DNA of 64,000 bases, taken from NCBI RefSeq assembly GCF_001427225.1, contig NZ_LMFH01000001.1, forward strand, positions 492,207 to 556,206, given 5' to 3'. The stretch comes from Lysobacter sp. Root494. GTDB taxonomy: Bacteria > Pseudomonadota > Gammaproteobacteria > Xanthomonadales > Xanthomonadaceae. Each line of letters starts with the position of its first letter. Within the stretch, counting starts at the first letter, position 1. Under the pieces are notes generated by a model. It searched no databases. It was not told the origin of the DNA and saw only the letters and a program-made list of their open reading frames with translations. Positions 51,548 through 59,789 of the stretch are shown in pieces. The position numbers and the translations under genes are program-made.

Positions 51548-53023
51548 ATGACATCCCTGTCCCGTCGCAACTTCGTCCGTGGCCTGGCGATCATGCCGTT
51601 CAGCGTCTGGCTGGCGAGCAATGTCCGGGCGGATACCCCGTACATCCGCTATGACATCGCCACGCCCGAGGGTCAGGCGATGCTTGCCGTCTTCGCCGAT
51701 GGCTTCAGGCGGCTGCGGGCGCGTAGCGAGAAGGACCAGCGGAGCTGGCGCTGGCAGTGGTACACGCATTTCGTCAGTGGCGCGACCACCAAGTCGAACG
51801 AGATCACCCGGATGTTCGGCACGACGGTGAGCGACCAGAGCACGCTCGCCAACGACATGTGGAACACGTGCCAGGCGCATGCGGGGCAGAACGTCAACAA
51901 CTTCCTGCCGTGGCATCGCATGTTCGTGTTTTATCTCGAACAGATCGTGCGGCAGACCACCGGACGCATCGACTTCACGCTGCCGTACTGGAACTACACG
52001 TCCTTCGATCCCGCAAAGCGCGGTGTCGTTCCGCAGCAGTTCCGCATGTCGTCGGATCCCGTGTTCGGCCCGTTGTATCGCCCGGATCGCACCATCCTGG
52101 CGAATTCGGGACAGCCCATCCACAAGAACCAGCCGGGCGATGCGATGGAAATAGCCACCGCCATGGCGAAGACGAGTTACGTCAGCGTGTCGGGTGTGCA
52201 GGGCTTCTGCCGCGCGATCGATTCGGGCATCCACAGTCGCATCCATGTGCTGACCGGTACCGCGAAGAACATGGGTGCGGTGCCGTATGCGGGCCAGGAC
52301 GCGCTGTTCTGGGTGCATCACTCCAATATCGATCGCCTGTGGGCGAGCTGGAACCGCAACGGCGGTACCAACCCGGCGACGATCTCGTGGCTGAACACGA
52401 GCTTCGTCTTCGTCGACGGAACCGGCCAGCGCGTCAGCGCACGGATCGGGGATTTCCTCGACGCGTCATTGCTCGGCTATGGCTATGACACCTATGTCGG
52501 CCCCGATGGGCAGGAAATCATGACGACCAGCCCGGCAAGACTGCTCGCCGGTTCGGGCGCAACCGTCGGCACCGTGGCCGAGCGCATCGGCGACGCCGCT
52601 TCGGTGGAACTGGGCGAACGTCCGATCCGGACGAGCCTGAAACTCGGCGTCGGCAAGCCGCTCACCGCGCTGGACCCGAGCGGCCAGCGTCACACCTATC
52701 TCGTCGTCAAGGACCTGCACACCTGGTCGCAGCCGGAAGTGCTGTACCACCTGTATCTCACGCCGCGCGGCGGCGGGCCGAACCCCAAGACGTACATCGG
52801 CACCATCAACTTCTTCGACGCCGAGTTCCACGACCACGGCAACGGAGCGAAGGGCGATGTGCTGGGTGAGAACTTCTACAGCTTCGACGTTACCGAAGTG
52901 CTCAGGCGGCTGGTGCGCAGCGGCACCAGGCCGGGTGCGCTCGAAGTCACCTTCGTCCCAGGCGGACGGCCTACGCCAGGCGCGAAGCCGCTGGTCGGTT
53001 CGATCCAGCTGGTATGGCAGTAG
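51548..53023 (+). CDS. Tat-exported tyrosinase-like di-copper oxidase
   Basis: A 491-residue protein with a twin-arginine signal (SRRNFVRGLAIMPFSVWLAS). The type-3 copper sites are visible: CuA His74, His111 and His123 (in CQAH...NNFLPWHRM), with Cys108 placed for a possible thioether; CuB His229, His233 and His257/258 (HSRIHVL...FWVHHSNIDRLW). A C-terminal domain of about 200 residues could shield the active site, as in polyphenol oxidases. It may oxidise phenols or Tyr residues to quinones. The last bases overlap the start of an asparagine-synthetase-like gene, so the two are translationally coupled. Confidence 0.92.
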   Translation: MTSLSRRNFVRGLAIMPFSVWLASNVRADTPYIRYDIATPEGQAMLAVFADGFRRLRARSEKDQRSWRWQWYTHFVSGATTKSNEITRMFGTTVSDQSTLANDMWNTCQAHAGQNVNNFLPWHRMFVFYLEQIVRQTTGRIDFTLPYWNYTSFDPAKRGVVPQQFRMSSDPVFGPLYRPDRTILANSGQPIHKNQPGDAMEIATAMAKTSYVSVSGVQGFCRAIDSGIHSRIHVLTGTAKNMGAVPYAGQDALFWVHHSNIDRLWASWNRNGGTNPATISWLNTSFVFVDGTGQRVSARIGDFLDASLLGYGYDTYVGPDGQEIMTTSPARLLAGSGATVGTVAERIGDAASVELGERPIRTSLKLGVGKPLTALDPSGQRHTYLVVKDLHTWSQPEVLYHLYLTPRGGGPNPKTYIGTINFFDAEFHDHGNGAKGDVLGENFYSFDVTEVLRRLVRSGTRPGALEVTFVPGGRPTPGAKPLVGSIQLVWQ

Positions 53024-54558
53024 ATTTCGCGCGGATGACGACCCGTCACGCCGGCGAAGCCAACGCTGCCGTCCCGCCCATGGAGCGGACGCAGTTGCTG
53101 GTTTCGCCGTTCTACGGCACGCCCGATGTCTCGCATCTGCAGGTGCACAGTCCGTCGCTGGACGAAACATCGCTGGCTGATCTTTTGCGCAATGGCTTCG
53201 TCTATCCACCGTATTCGATCTACGAAAACGTGCGGTTGTTCAGTTGCGGCTTCGACCCGAGCCAGGACCTGTTCGAACAGGCGCATTACCAGCCGATCTT
53301 CCGCGACAGCCGGCATTCGCATGAGCATGCCGACGACCGCCACCACGACTGGGTTGGCGAATACCACGAGCGGCTGTGCGCGTCGCTGAGAACCGCAACC
53401 GAAAACATGCGCGCGCCGTGGCTGCTGCAAAGCGGCGGCAAGGATTCGACCTCGCTTGCGATTGCAGCGAGCGATGCGCGTCCCGACACGGCGTGCCTTA
53501 CGTACCTGGGCGGACAGGAGGAGAACGAAGTCGATTCGGCGCGCCAGGTCGCCACGCAACTCGGCCTTCGCCACGAGGCGCTGGTCTGCGACGTCGACCG
53601 CGCGTACGACCGCTATCTCGCGCTCGTGCCGCGGATGAAACTGCTGACCGCCGACTTCGCGCTGCTTTCGTACGCGGACCTGGCGACGGAAATCTCGCGC
53701 TGCGGTGGCGATGGCATCCTCGACGGCATGGGCTCGGACGTCTACCTGGGCGTGCCCGCGAACTGGGCCAAGCGCGCGCTGCGCATGCTCGCGATGAGCG
53801 TGCACCTGCCGGACTTCCTGCACGAGGCGGAATGGCTGGGTTCCAACTTCAAGCTCGCCTACCTGATCTCGACGCTGCAGATGAATCCGTTCGAGCGTGG
53901 CTTCCCCGGCTCGCGCTTCACCGACGCGGAGGTGGATGCGCTGTTCGGGCGCGAGATCGCCGGGCGTTCGAAGGAACGGCTGTCGCGCTTCATTCCTGCG
54001 TTCGCGCAGGCGTCCAATCTCGAGGAGCAGTTGTCGATCACGCTCGACATCATGTCGTGCGCCGGTGGCATGGCGAAGGGCCTGTACACGTCGGCAGCGC
54101 TTTCGTTGCCCGTGCGTTACCCGTATTGCGACCAGCCATTGCGCGACTGGCTGGCGTGGAAAGTGCCGCCGGAGCTGCGCATGGACACGCGCAAGGGCAT
54201 CAGCAAGGTGCTGGTACGCGAACACATCGGGCGGCGTTTCGCGAGCCTGCCGTATGTGCAGGCCAAGGGCAGCTTCCGCTTCAACCTGCGCGAGCTCGCG
54301 CGCCGTCGCTTCGAACACGTGTACGACTATTCGCTGCGCCTGCGCGACGTGCTGCCCGGTGCCCCGGCGTGGCTCGAGCGCCATCGCCAGCGGCTGGACA
54401 ACAAGTACGACGCATCGAAGTTCTACCTGCTCGCGGTCGTGCTGCCGTGGCTCGATCACCATTCCGCGCTGGCCGTTTCCATACGTGAGGAGCGAGTGGC
54501 AGCACAAGGCGGCGCGGGTTTTGTCGCCGACCCCGAGCGACAGGTGGCCGCCCGTTGA
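53014..54558 (+). CDS. Asparagine-synthetase-like ATP-dependent amide ligase without glutaminase domain
   Basis: A 514-residue protein. The PP-loop SGGKDS is at residues 140-145. Further AS motifs are GGQEENEVDSARQVATQLGLRHE and DGILDGMGSDVYLG (237-246). The N-terminal 120 residues hold a remnant-like region (LLRNGFVYPPYSIYENVRLFSCGFDP) but no N-terminal Cys of the Ntn glutaminase fold. It therefore should adenylate a carboxylate and pass it to an amine other than glutamine-derived ammonia, as do beta-lactam synthetases and lasso-peptide cyclases. ATG 53014 overlaps the tyrosinase stop by ten bases; a second ATG at 53035 is the alternative. It is most likely co-translated with the tyrosinase. 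Confidence 0.88.
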   Translation: MAVDFARMTTRHAGEANAAVPPMERTQLLVSPFYGTPDVSHLQVHSPSLDETSLADLLRNGFVYPPYSIYENVRLFSCGFDPSQDLFEQAHYQPIFRDSRHSHEHADDRHHDWVGEYHERLCASLRTATENMRAPWLLQSGGKDSTSLAIAASDARPDTACLTYLGGQEENEVDSARQVATQLGLRHEALVCDVDRAYDRYLALVPRMKLLTADFALLSYADLATEISRCGGDGILDGMGSDVYLGVPANWAKRALRMLAMSVHLPDFLHEAEWLGSNFKLAYLISTLQMNPFERGFPGSRFTDAEVDALFGREIAGRSKERLSRFIPAFAQASNLEEQLSITLDIMSCAGGMAKGLYTSAALSLPVRYPYCDQPLRDWLAWKVPPELRMDTRKGISKVLVREHIGRRFASLPYVQAKGSFRFNLRELARRRFEHVYDYSLRLRDVLPGAPAWLERHRQRLDNKYDASKFYLLAVVLPWLDHHSALAVSIREERVAAQGGAGFVADPERQVAAR

Positions 54559-54609
54559 GCCAATCCCCTATGCCGGCGATCATCGGCGCACGAGAGGGTT
54601 GCAAAACAC

Positions 54610-55089
54610 ATGGAACATCCAGGCAATGCGTCCACGCATTCACAGCCGGCCGGTCTCGGGCCCTACCGGGCGCTGCTGGGAATGACCGTGCTGTCGTACA
54701 TCGCGATGTACCTGCTGATGTACGCCATGGTCGATCGCTGGAACAACGTGTTCAACAACGTCAACCAGCTCTACATGGCGGGCCTGATGGCGTCGCCGAT
54801 GGCGTTGATCGAGCTCGTGCTCATGCGCGGCATGTATCGCAACCGCCTGCTCAATGCCGCGATAGCGATCACCGCGCTGCTGTTGATGCTGCTGTGCTGG
54901 ATCGGGATACGGACGCAGGCGGCAGTCACCGACCAGCAATTCGTGCGCTCGATGATTCCGCATCACGCCGGCGCCATCCTGATGTGCGGGAAGAACCGGC
55001 TGCGCGATCCTGACCTGCAGCAGCTTTGTCGCGAGATCGTGCAGTCGCAGCAGGCGGAGATCGAACGGATGGAGGCGGAGCTGCGATAG
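54610..55089 (+). CDS. Membrane DUF305 protein
   Basis: A 159-residue protein with three membrane segments (about residues 22-40, 57-75 and 78-97). A soluble tail follows with SMIPHHAGAILMCGKNRLRDPDL...EIVQSQQAEIERMEAEL. The HHAGAI...Q..EI..M pattern is the DUF305 motif, whose His and Met residues can bind metals. DUF305 proteins are often near copper-handling genes, which fits the copper-dependent tyrosinase two genes upstream on the same strand, 51 bases after the ligase gene. Could be a copper-binding partner (inference). Confidence 0.85.
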   Translation: MEHPGNASTHSQPAGLGPYRALLGMTVLSYIAMYLLMYAMVDRWNNVFNNVNQLYMAGLMASPMALIELVLMRGMYRNRLLNAAIAITALLLMLLCWIGIRTQAAVTDQQFVRSMIPHHAGAILMCGKNRLRDPDLQQLCREIVQSQQAEIERMEAELR

Positions 55090-55148
55090 CCCTGCTGGCG
55101 GTTCCGCGCGCCCGTGGACAGCGTGACCGCGAATGCACGCACAAATAA

Positions 55149-55178
55149 AAAGGGACGAAGCCATGGCTTCGTCCCTTT
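55149..55178 (-). terminator. Perfect 15-bp palindrome, terminator of ald
   Basis: AAAGGGACGAAGCCA / TGGCTTCGTCCCTTT without a loop. On the minus strand it is followed by TTATTTGTG. It lies 29 bases after the ald stop codon (55208). Also a possible end for the DUF305 unit on the plus strand (T-run TTTCG). Confidence 0.85.
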
Positions 55179-55207
55179 CGTGTTGCGCTGTAGCCGCGTG
55201 TGTTGGC

Positions 55208-56326
55208 TTACAGCCCGATCGCCTTCTCCGCCGGCACGTACGGCAGGTTGTGCGCCTGCGCGACGGGTTCGCAGGTGATCTGGCCTTCCGACACATTGAG
55301 GCCGTTGCGCAGGTGCACGTCCTGCGCCAGCGCCTTCTTCCAGCCGTTGTTGGCCAGCGCGAGGGTGAAGGGCAGGGTGACGCTGTTGAGCGCGAAGGTG
55401 GACGTGCGCGCAACCGCGCCCGGCATGTTCGCCACGCAGTAGTGCACGACGCCATCGACGACGTACGTCGGGTCGGCATGCGTGGTGGCGTGCGAGGTTT
55501 CCACGCAGCCGCCCTGGTCGATGGCGACGTCGACGATCACCGAGCCCGGCTTCATCGTGCGCACCATGTCGTGGGTCACCAGCTTCGGCGCGGCGGCGCC
55601 CGGGACCAGCACGGTGCCGATCAGCAGGTCGGCGCGGCGGACGAGTTCCTCGATCGCCGAGCGGGTGGAGAACACGGTCGAGATCGACGTGCCGAACTGC
55701 GCAGCCAGGCGCTTGAGTGCATCGGCCGAACGGTCGACGACCGTGACCTGCGCACCCATGCCCACGGCAATCGTGGCTGCATGCGTGCCGGACACGCCGC
55801 CGCCGAGGATCACGACTTCGGCAGCCGGTACGCCGGGAACGCCGCCCAGGAGGACGCCGCGGCCGCCCTGGGCCTTCTCCAGCGCGTGCGCACCGACCTG
55901 CGGGGCGAGGCGGCCGGCGACTTCGGACATCGGGGTGAGCAGCGGCAGCGAGCCGTTCGGCGCCGTGACGGTTTCGTACGCAATGCAGATGGCGCCCGAA
56001 TCGATCAGGTCGCGCGTCTGCGGCGCGTCGGGGGCGAGGTGCAGGTAGGTGAAGAGGATCTGGCCCTGGCGCAGCTTCCTGCGCTCCTCGGCCTGGGGTT
56101 CCTTCACCTTCACGACCATGTCGGCCTCGGCGAAGATCTGGTCGGCACTGTCGACCATCTTCGCGCCGGCAGCGACGTAGTCGGCGTCGGTCAGGCCCGC
56201 GCCGAGGCCGGCGCCGGTCTGGACCAGCACTTCATGGCCGTGGTGCACGAGTTCGAGCACGGACGACGGCACCAGGCCGACGCGGTACTCGTGGATCTTG
56301 ATTTCCTTCGGTACGCCGATACGCAT
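55208..56326 (-). CDS. ald: Alanine dehydrogenase
   Basis: Converts L-alanine to pyruvate and ammonia with NAD. It has 372 residues, the normal length. The substrate pocket residues are present: Arg15 (EYRVGL), Lys in VVKVKEPQ and His in LFTYLHLA. The NAD-binding fold starts at VVILGGGVSGTHAATIAVGMGA. Catalytic Asp in VDVAIDQGG is also present. It is divergent from an Lrp-type regulator (56480), the typical AldR/Lrp arrangement that induces ald by alanine. ATG 56326. Confidence 0.97.
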   Translation of the reverse strand: MRIGVPKEIKIHEYRVGLVPSSVLELVHHGHEVLVQTGAGLGAGLTDADYVAAGAKMVDSADQIFAEADMVVKVKEPQAEERRKLRQGQILFTYLHLAPDAPQTRDLIDSGAICIAYETVTAPNGSLPLLTPMSEVAGRLAPQVGAHALEKAQGGRGVLLGGVPGVPAAEVVILGGGVSGTHAATIAVGMGAQVTVVDRSADALKRLAAQFGTSISTVFSTRSAIEELVRRADLLIGTVLVPGAAAPKLVTHDMVRTMKPGSVIVDVAIDQGGCVETSHATTHADPTYVVDGVVHYCVANMPGAVARTSTFALNSVTLPFTLALANNGWKKALAQDVHLRNGLNVSEGQITCEPVAQAHNLPYVPAEKAIGL

Positions 56327-56479
56327 TGCTGGTTCTCCCCGGATGGTTGGCGTCGGCTTCCCGACGTTGTTCGGTGGGGCAGTATGGTTGAGGGATTGCG
56401 CACTTTGGCGCGAATTTTGTTGATGTGAAGGGCTGAATGTCGCATTGTTGTTCGCGTTTCAAGCCAATGACAGAACAAA

Positions 56480-56953
56480 ATGCGACTCTTGGATCCGGCC
56501 ATCGACGATCGCGACCGCGCCATCCTCCGCCTGCTCCAGCAGGACGGACGCCTGACCAACATGGAGCTGGCGCAGCGGATCAACTTATCGCCCTCGGCCT
56601 GTCTGCGCCGGGTCAAGCTGCTCGAGGAGCGCGGCCTGATTTCGCGCTACGTGATGCTGCTCGACGAGAAGGCGGCGGGGCTGCCGGGCACGGCCTTCGT
56701 GCTGGTCACGCTGGACCAGCAGGGGCGCGCGGCGCTGGATGCGTTCGAAGCCGAGATCCAGCGCCATCCGGAAGTGACCGAGTGCTGCCTGCTCGCCGGC
56801 ACCGCCGACTACATGGTGCGGGTGGCGTACGCGGACTCGGCCGACTTCGAGCGCATCCACACCGAGATCCTGACCCAGCTGCCCGGCGTGGTCCGCGTGC
56901 AGTCGACGCTGGCGCTGCGCACGGTGAAGAAGACGACGGCGTTGCCGGTGTGA
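56480..56953 (+). CDS. Lrp/AsnC-family regulator, probably controlling ald
   Basis: A 157-residue regulator. The N-terminal helix-turn-helix is DDRDRAILRLLQQDGRLTNMELAQRINLSPSACLRRVKLLEE. The RAM domain is at about 70-150 (TAFVLVTLDQQGRAALDAFE...CCLLAGTADYMVRV). It is divergent from ald with 153 bases between, so ald is the likely target. ATG 56480 begins MRLLDPAIDDRD. It differs from the first Lrp-type protein at 5805 in the ligand-binding domain. Confidence 0.93.
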   Translation: MRLLDPAIDDRDRAILRLLQQDGRLTNMELAQRINLSPSACLRRVKLLEERGLISRYVMLLDEKAAGLPGTAFVLVTLDQQGRAALDAFEAEIQRHPEVTECCLLAGTADYMVRVAYADSADFERIHTEILTQLPGVVRVQSTLALRTVKKTTALPV

Positions 56954-56992
56954 GTCGATGACGCCCCGGTGCCGTTGCGGGTTTGGAAAATG

Positions 56993-57023
56993 AAAAGGGC
57001 CGGCCTTCGCAGGCCAGCCCTTT
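56993..57023. terminator. Bidirectional terminator between convergent genes
   Basis: AAAGGGC-c-GGCC / GGCC-a-GCCCTTT around loop TTCGCA. It is preceded by AAAA and followed on the plus strand by TTT, and on the minus strand by TTTTCATTTT. It separates the Lrp gene (ends 56953) and the TPR gene (ends 57049). Confidence 0.88.
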
Positions 57024-57048
57024 GCGACGTGGCTCGTTAGCCGCGCCG

Positions 57049-57576
57049 TTACTTCATCGGCTGCACGCCCAGGTAGGCGCCGGCGATGCGTTCGGTGGTC
57101 CAGGGATCGTCACGCTCGATCTCGAACGCGCGATCGAACAGCTTTTCCGCTGTCGCGCGATCGCCGCGGAGCAGGTAATAACTGCCGACTTCGGCGAAGT
57201 CCTTGCCTTCTCCCGGATTCGCGGCGAGGTAGCGGTCGAACAGCGGCCTGGCCTTGTCCCACTCGCCCGCTTCTTCGTAGATGCGCGCGATGCGGTAGAT
57301 GTCGCTGTCTTCCGGTTTGCCGGACAGCACCGCATCGAAGATCGCCTGGCCTTCGGCCTTGAAGCCGCCGAGGTAATACACGCGGCCGGCGCCGATGCGT
57401 TCCCAGCTGCCATTCTTTCCGGCCTGCACCAGTGCGGCCTGCAATAGTCCCTGCGCGGCTTCCTTTGCGTCCTTGCCGCGATACATCGCGGACGAAGGTT
57501 GCATCTTCGCGGAATAGCCGGCGCCAATGCCCGCAACGAACAGGATCGCGGCGCCTGCCGCGATTTGAATCTTCAT
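57049..57576 (-). CDS. Membrane-anchored or secreted TPR protein
   Basis: A 175-residue protein with a short hydrophobic N-terminus (IQIAAGAAILFVAGIGAGY) and about three TPR-like repeats (WDKARPLFDRYLAANPGEGKDFAEVGSYYLLRGDRATAEKLFDRAFEI). It probably works as a periplasmic adaptor or scaffold. ATG 57576 has GGGAGAG upstream on the minus strand. No operon partner. Confidence 0.8.
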   Translation of the reverse strand: MKIQIAAGAAILFVAGIGAGYSAKMQPSSAMYRGKDAKEAAQGLLQAALVQAGKNGSWERIGAGRVYYLGGFKAEGQAIFDAVLSGKPEDSDIYRIARIYEEAGEWDKARPLFDRYLAANPGEGKDFAEVGSYYLLRGDRATAEKLFDRAFEIERDDPWTTERIAGAYLGVQPMK

Positions 57577-57765
57577 CGATGACTCTCCCTTTGGCATGCC
57601 CGACCGGATCTGCGCAACGCTCCCCATGCATGCGTGGCTTTTTCAGCCTGTGCGCGTGGTCGTGAAATGAGCCTAGCACGGGCTCTGGGGCGCCCTCATC
57701 CATGACGGGATGTGCACGGAAACATCGTCGTATGCTTCGCCCTCCCCGTAGCGAAAGGACATGTC

Positions 57766-58257
57766 ATGCGCAAGCTGATACTGGTGGCTTCGATGGTTGT
57801 GTTGTCTGCGTGCAAGCCCGCGCCTTCAACGACAGAACTGGCGACGGAATCCGCACCTTCCGCGACTTCGCCTGCTGCGGCTGAGCCCACGGCTTCACCT
57901 GCGCCTGCGCCTGCGCCCGCGCCCGCAGGCGATGCGGCGGAAGCTGCCAAGCCCGAGTTCGCAGGCAAGGTCTGGCGCGTGCAATCGTCTACTGCAGGCG
58001 AGCCCGGCAGCACGTACGCGTTTCTTGCCGACGGCACGCTCGTGATCGATTCGCCGCACGGTACGCCGATGTATGGGAAGTGGAGCTACGACGACGGCAA
58101 GCTGGTGATGACGGAAGAAGGCGTGGCCTATCCGACCGACATCGTCGCGCTCGATGCCGGCAGCTTCCAGATCCGCAGCCACAACCCGGGTGGCGTGGTC
58201 GACATCACCCTGGTGCCGGCACCGGATGCGCCATTGCCCAACGCGCCGGCGAAGTGA
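57766..58257 (+). CDS. Lipoprotein with Ala/Pro linker (163 aa)
   Basis: The signal MRKLILVASMVVLSAC has a lipobox with Cys16. Residues 17-65 are low-complexity Thr/Ala/Pro (SPAPAPAPAPAG), a probable wall-spanning linker. A compact beta domain follows (KVWRVQSSTAGEPGSTYAFLADGTLVIDSPHGTPMYGKWSYDDGKLVMTEEGVAYPTDIVAL) resembling small lipocalin-like or META-type domains. ATG 57766 is supported by GCGAAAGGAC upstream. Function unknown. Confidence 0.8.
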   Translation: MRKLILVASMVVLSACKPAPSTTELATESAPSATSPAAAEPTASPAPAPAPAPAGDAAEAAKPEFAGKVWRVQSSTAGEPGSTYAFLADGTLVIDSPHGTPMYGKWSYDDGKLVMTEEGVAYPTDIVALDAGSFQIRSHNPGGVVDITLVPAPDAPLPNAPAK

Positions 58258-58521
58258 GCTGGCGAAGTGAGCTGATCTGACGCGCCGTATTCGTGCGGCG
58301 CGTACCTCAACGCTGAGCGGACCTGCGCGCTGCGATGCAAGCACGCAGCGCTTCGGCCCTGAAGAAAAAGTGAAGGCAACGCAGCAGCGAAACGTTCGTC
58401 GGCATCACGCTTACGACTGTCCGCAATGCGGCATTCGCATCACGTCCGTATCACTGTCTTGCGGATTACATCTCCCTCCGGGTGGATCCGTGCCCACGGA
58501 CGTGGGCGAAAGGCAGAGGAC

Positions 58522-58653
58522 ATGAAACGTGCATTCCAGGCGCTGACCTTGGCAGCGGTGTGTGTGTTCGTGTTGGGTGGTTGCCCCAGGAAGCAGTGGG
58601 GTGGTGGAAGCAGGCCAAGCGCGCCGGGTTGTCCGGCGAATCCCTTGGGCTGA
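58522..58653 (+). CDS. Very small lipoprotein (43 aa)
   Basis: MKRAFQALTLAAVCVFVLGGC is a lipoprotein signal with lipobox LGGC (Cys21), followed by 22 residues PRKQWGGGSRPSAPGCPANPLG. GAGGA (58515-58519) just before ATG 58522 supports translation. No family recognised. It could be an entericidin-like small lipoprotein, but the low hydrophobicity of the tail does not fit closely. Confidence 0.6.
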   Translation: MKRAFQALTLAAVCVFVLGGCPRKQWGGGSRPSAPGCPANPLG

Positions 58654-58771
58654 CAGGTTCTTTCTCGCAACATCGGCTCGATTGCAGCGGGCACACCGCT
58701 GCAATCGGTGGTGCTTCGCGCGTACTGCTCCGGGTAGGGAAATTCGGCCCTGCCGGCGGTAAGGTGCGCGC

Positions 58772-59398
58772 GTGACGAAACCACGCGGCCGCCCCCGTTC
58801 CGACGACCTGCTCACGCCGGCCGAATGGCGCGTGCTCGAAGGCGTTCGTCACGGAATGACCAATCCCGAGATCGCCCGACGCCAGGACGTGAGCGTCGAT
58901 GCGGTGAAGTACCACGTCGCCAACGCACTGCAGAAGCTCGGGCTGTCCAACCGCGGCGAACTGCGCGTGTGGAATGGCGTCCGCCGCGACAGCGCCCTGC
59001 ACAGAAAGGCTCCCGCCATGAACAACGACATCACCCTGGGCCCGATCGGGCAGATATCGCGCACCGTGAAGGACATCGCCGCCGCGCGTTCGTGGTACGC
59101 GGACACGCTGGGACTCCATCACCTGTATTCGTTCGGCAATCTCGCGTTCTTCGATTGCGGTGGTTTGCGCCTGTTCCTGTCGGAAGGCGAAGGAGCTGCG
59201 GCGGATTCGATCCTCTACTTCCGCGTCGACGATATCCGCATCGCGCATGGCGCGCTTTCCGCGCGCGGCGTCGAGTTCACCCACGCCCCGCACCGCATCC
59301 ACACCCATGCCGACGGCACGGAAGAGTGGATGGCGTTCTTCAAGGACAACGAAGGGCGCCCGTTGGCGCTGATGTCGCAGGTCGCGCCGCAGGGCTGA
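58772..59398 (+). CDS. LuxR-type HTH fused to a glyoxalase/VOC domain
   Basis: A 208-residue protein. Residues about 12-68 are a LuxR/GerE helix-turn-helix (LLTPAEWRVLEGVRHGMTNPEIARRQDVSVDAVKYHVANALQKLG). Residues about 86-205 form a VOC domain (IGQISRTVKDIAAARSWYADTLGLHHLYSFGNLAFFDCGGLRLFLSEG...VDDIRIAHGALSARGVEF). The metal His/Glu of glyoxalases are only partly placed, so it may be a ligand sensor. GTG 58772 is the start. An internal ATG at 59018 has AGAAAGG eight bases upstream, so a VOC-only product may also be made. Confidence 0.85.
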   Translation: MTKPRGRPRSDDLLTPAEWRVLEGVRHGMTNPEIARRQDVSVDAVKYHVANALQKLGLSNRGELRVWNGVRRDSALHRKAPAMNNDITLGPIGQISRTVKDIAAARSWYADTLGLHHLYSFGNLAFFDCGGLRLFLSEGEGAAADSILYFRVDDIRIAHGALSARGVEFTHAPHRIHTHADGTEEWMAFFKDNEGRPLALMSQVAPQG

Positions 59399-59419
59399 CC
59401 AGAGCACGTTCGCGCAGGG

Positions 59420-59629
59420 TCACTCGTCGAGAGTGAATCCCACCTTCAGCGTCACCTGCCAGTAGGCGACCTTGGCGTTCTCGACATGGCCGCGCGTGGA
59501 GAGGACTTCGAACCACCGGATGTTGCGCATCGAAACGGAAGCGCGCTCGATGGCAGTGCGGATGGCGTCGTCGCTGCTGGTCTTCGACGAGCCGGTCAGT
59601 TCGAGGGACTTGTAGACATGGTCGGTCAT
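59420..59629 (-). CDS. Dodecin
   Basis: A 69-residue flavin-binding protein that forms dodecamers storing or buffering FMN/riboflavin. The pattern MTDHVYKSLELTGSSKTSSDDAIRTAIERASVSMRNIRWFEVLSTRGHVENAKVAYWQVTLKVGFTLDE is standard, including Trp in IRWFEV that stacks on the flavin and Gln in WQV. The start at 59629 gives the usual length; the codons upstream have no signal. Confidence 0.95.
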   Translation of the reverse strand: MTDHVYKSLELTGSSKTSSDDAIRTAIERASVSMRNIRWFEVLSTRGHVENAKVAYWQVTLKVGFTLDE

Positions 59630-59789
59630 GGCGGCGCTCCGTGGCAGGCACTTCAGCGAACGCGGTGTGTATTGCGTTCCGGTCATATTCCGGCATGGCC
59701 TGCGCTATGCCGGAATGAAATTCGCCGCCCATGCCACGGCTCGCCCATGAAAGCTCGCGCCCGTCGACGGTGCGCGAGCTCCTGCGCGA

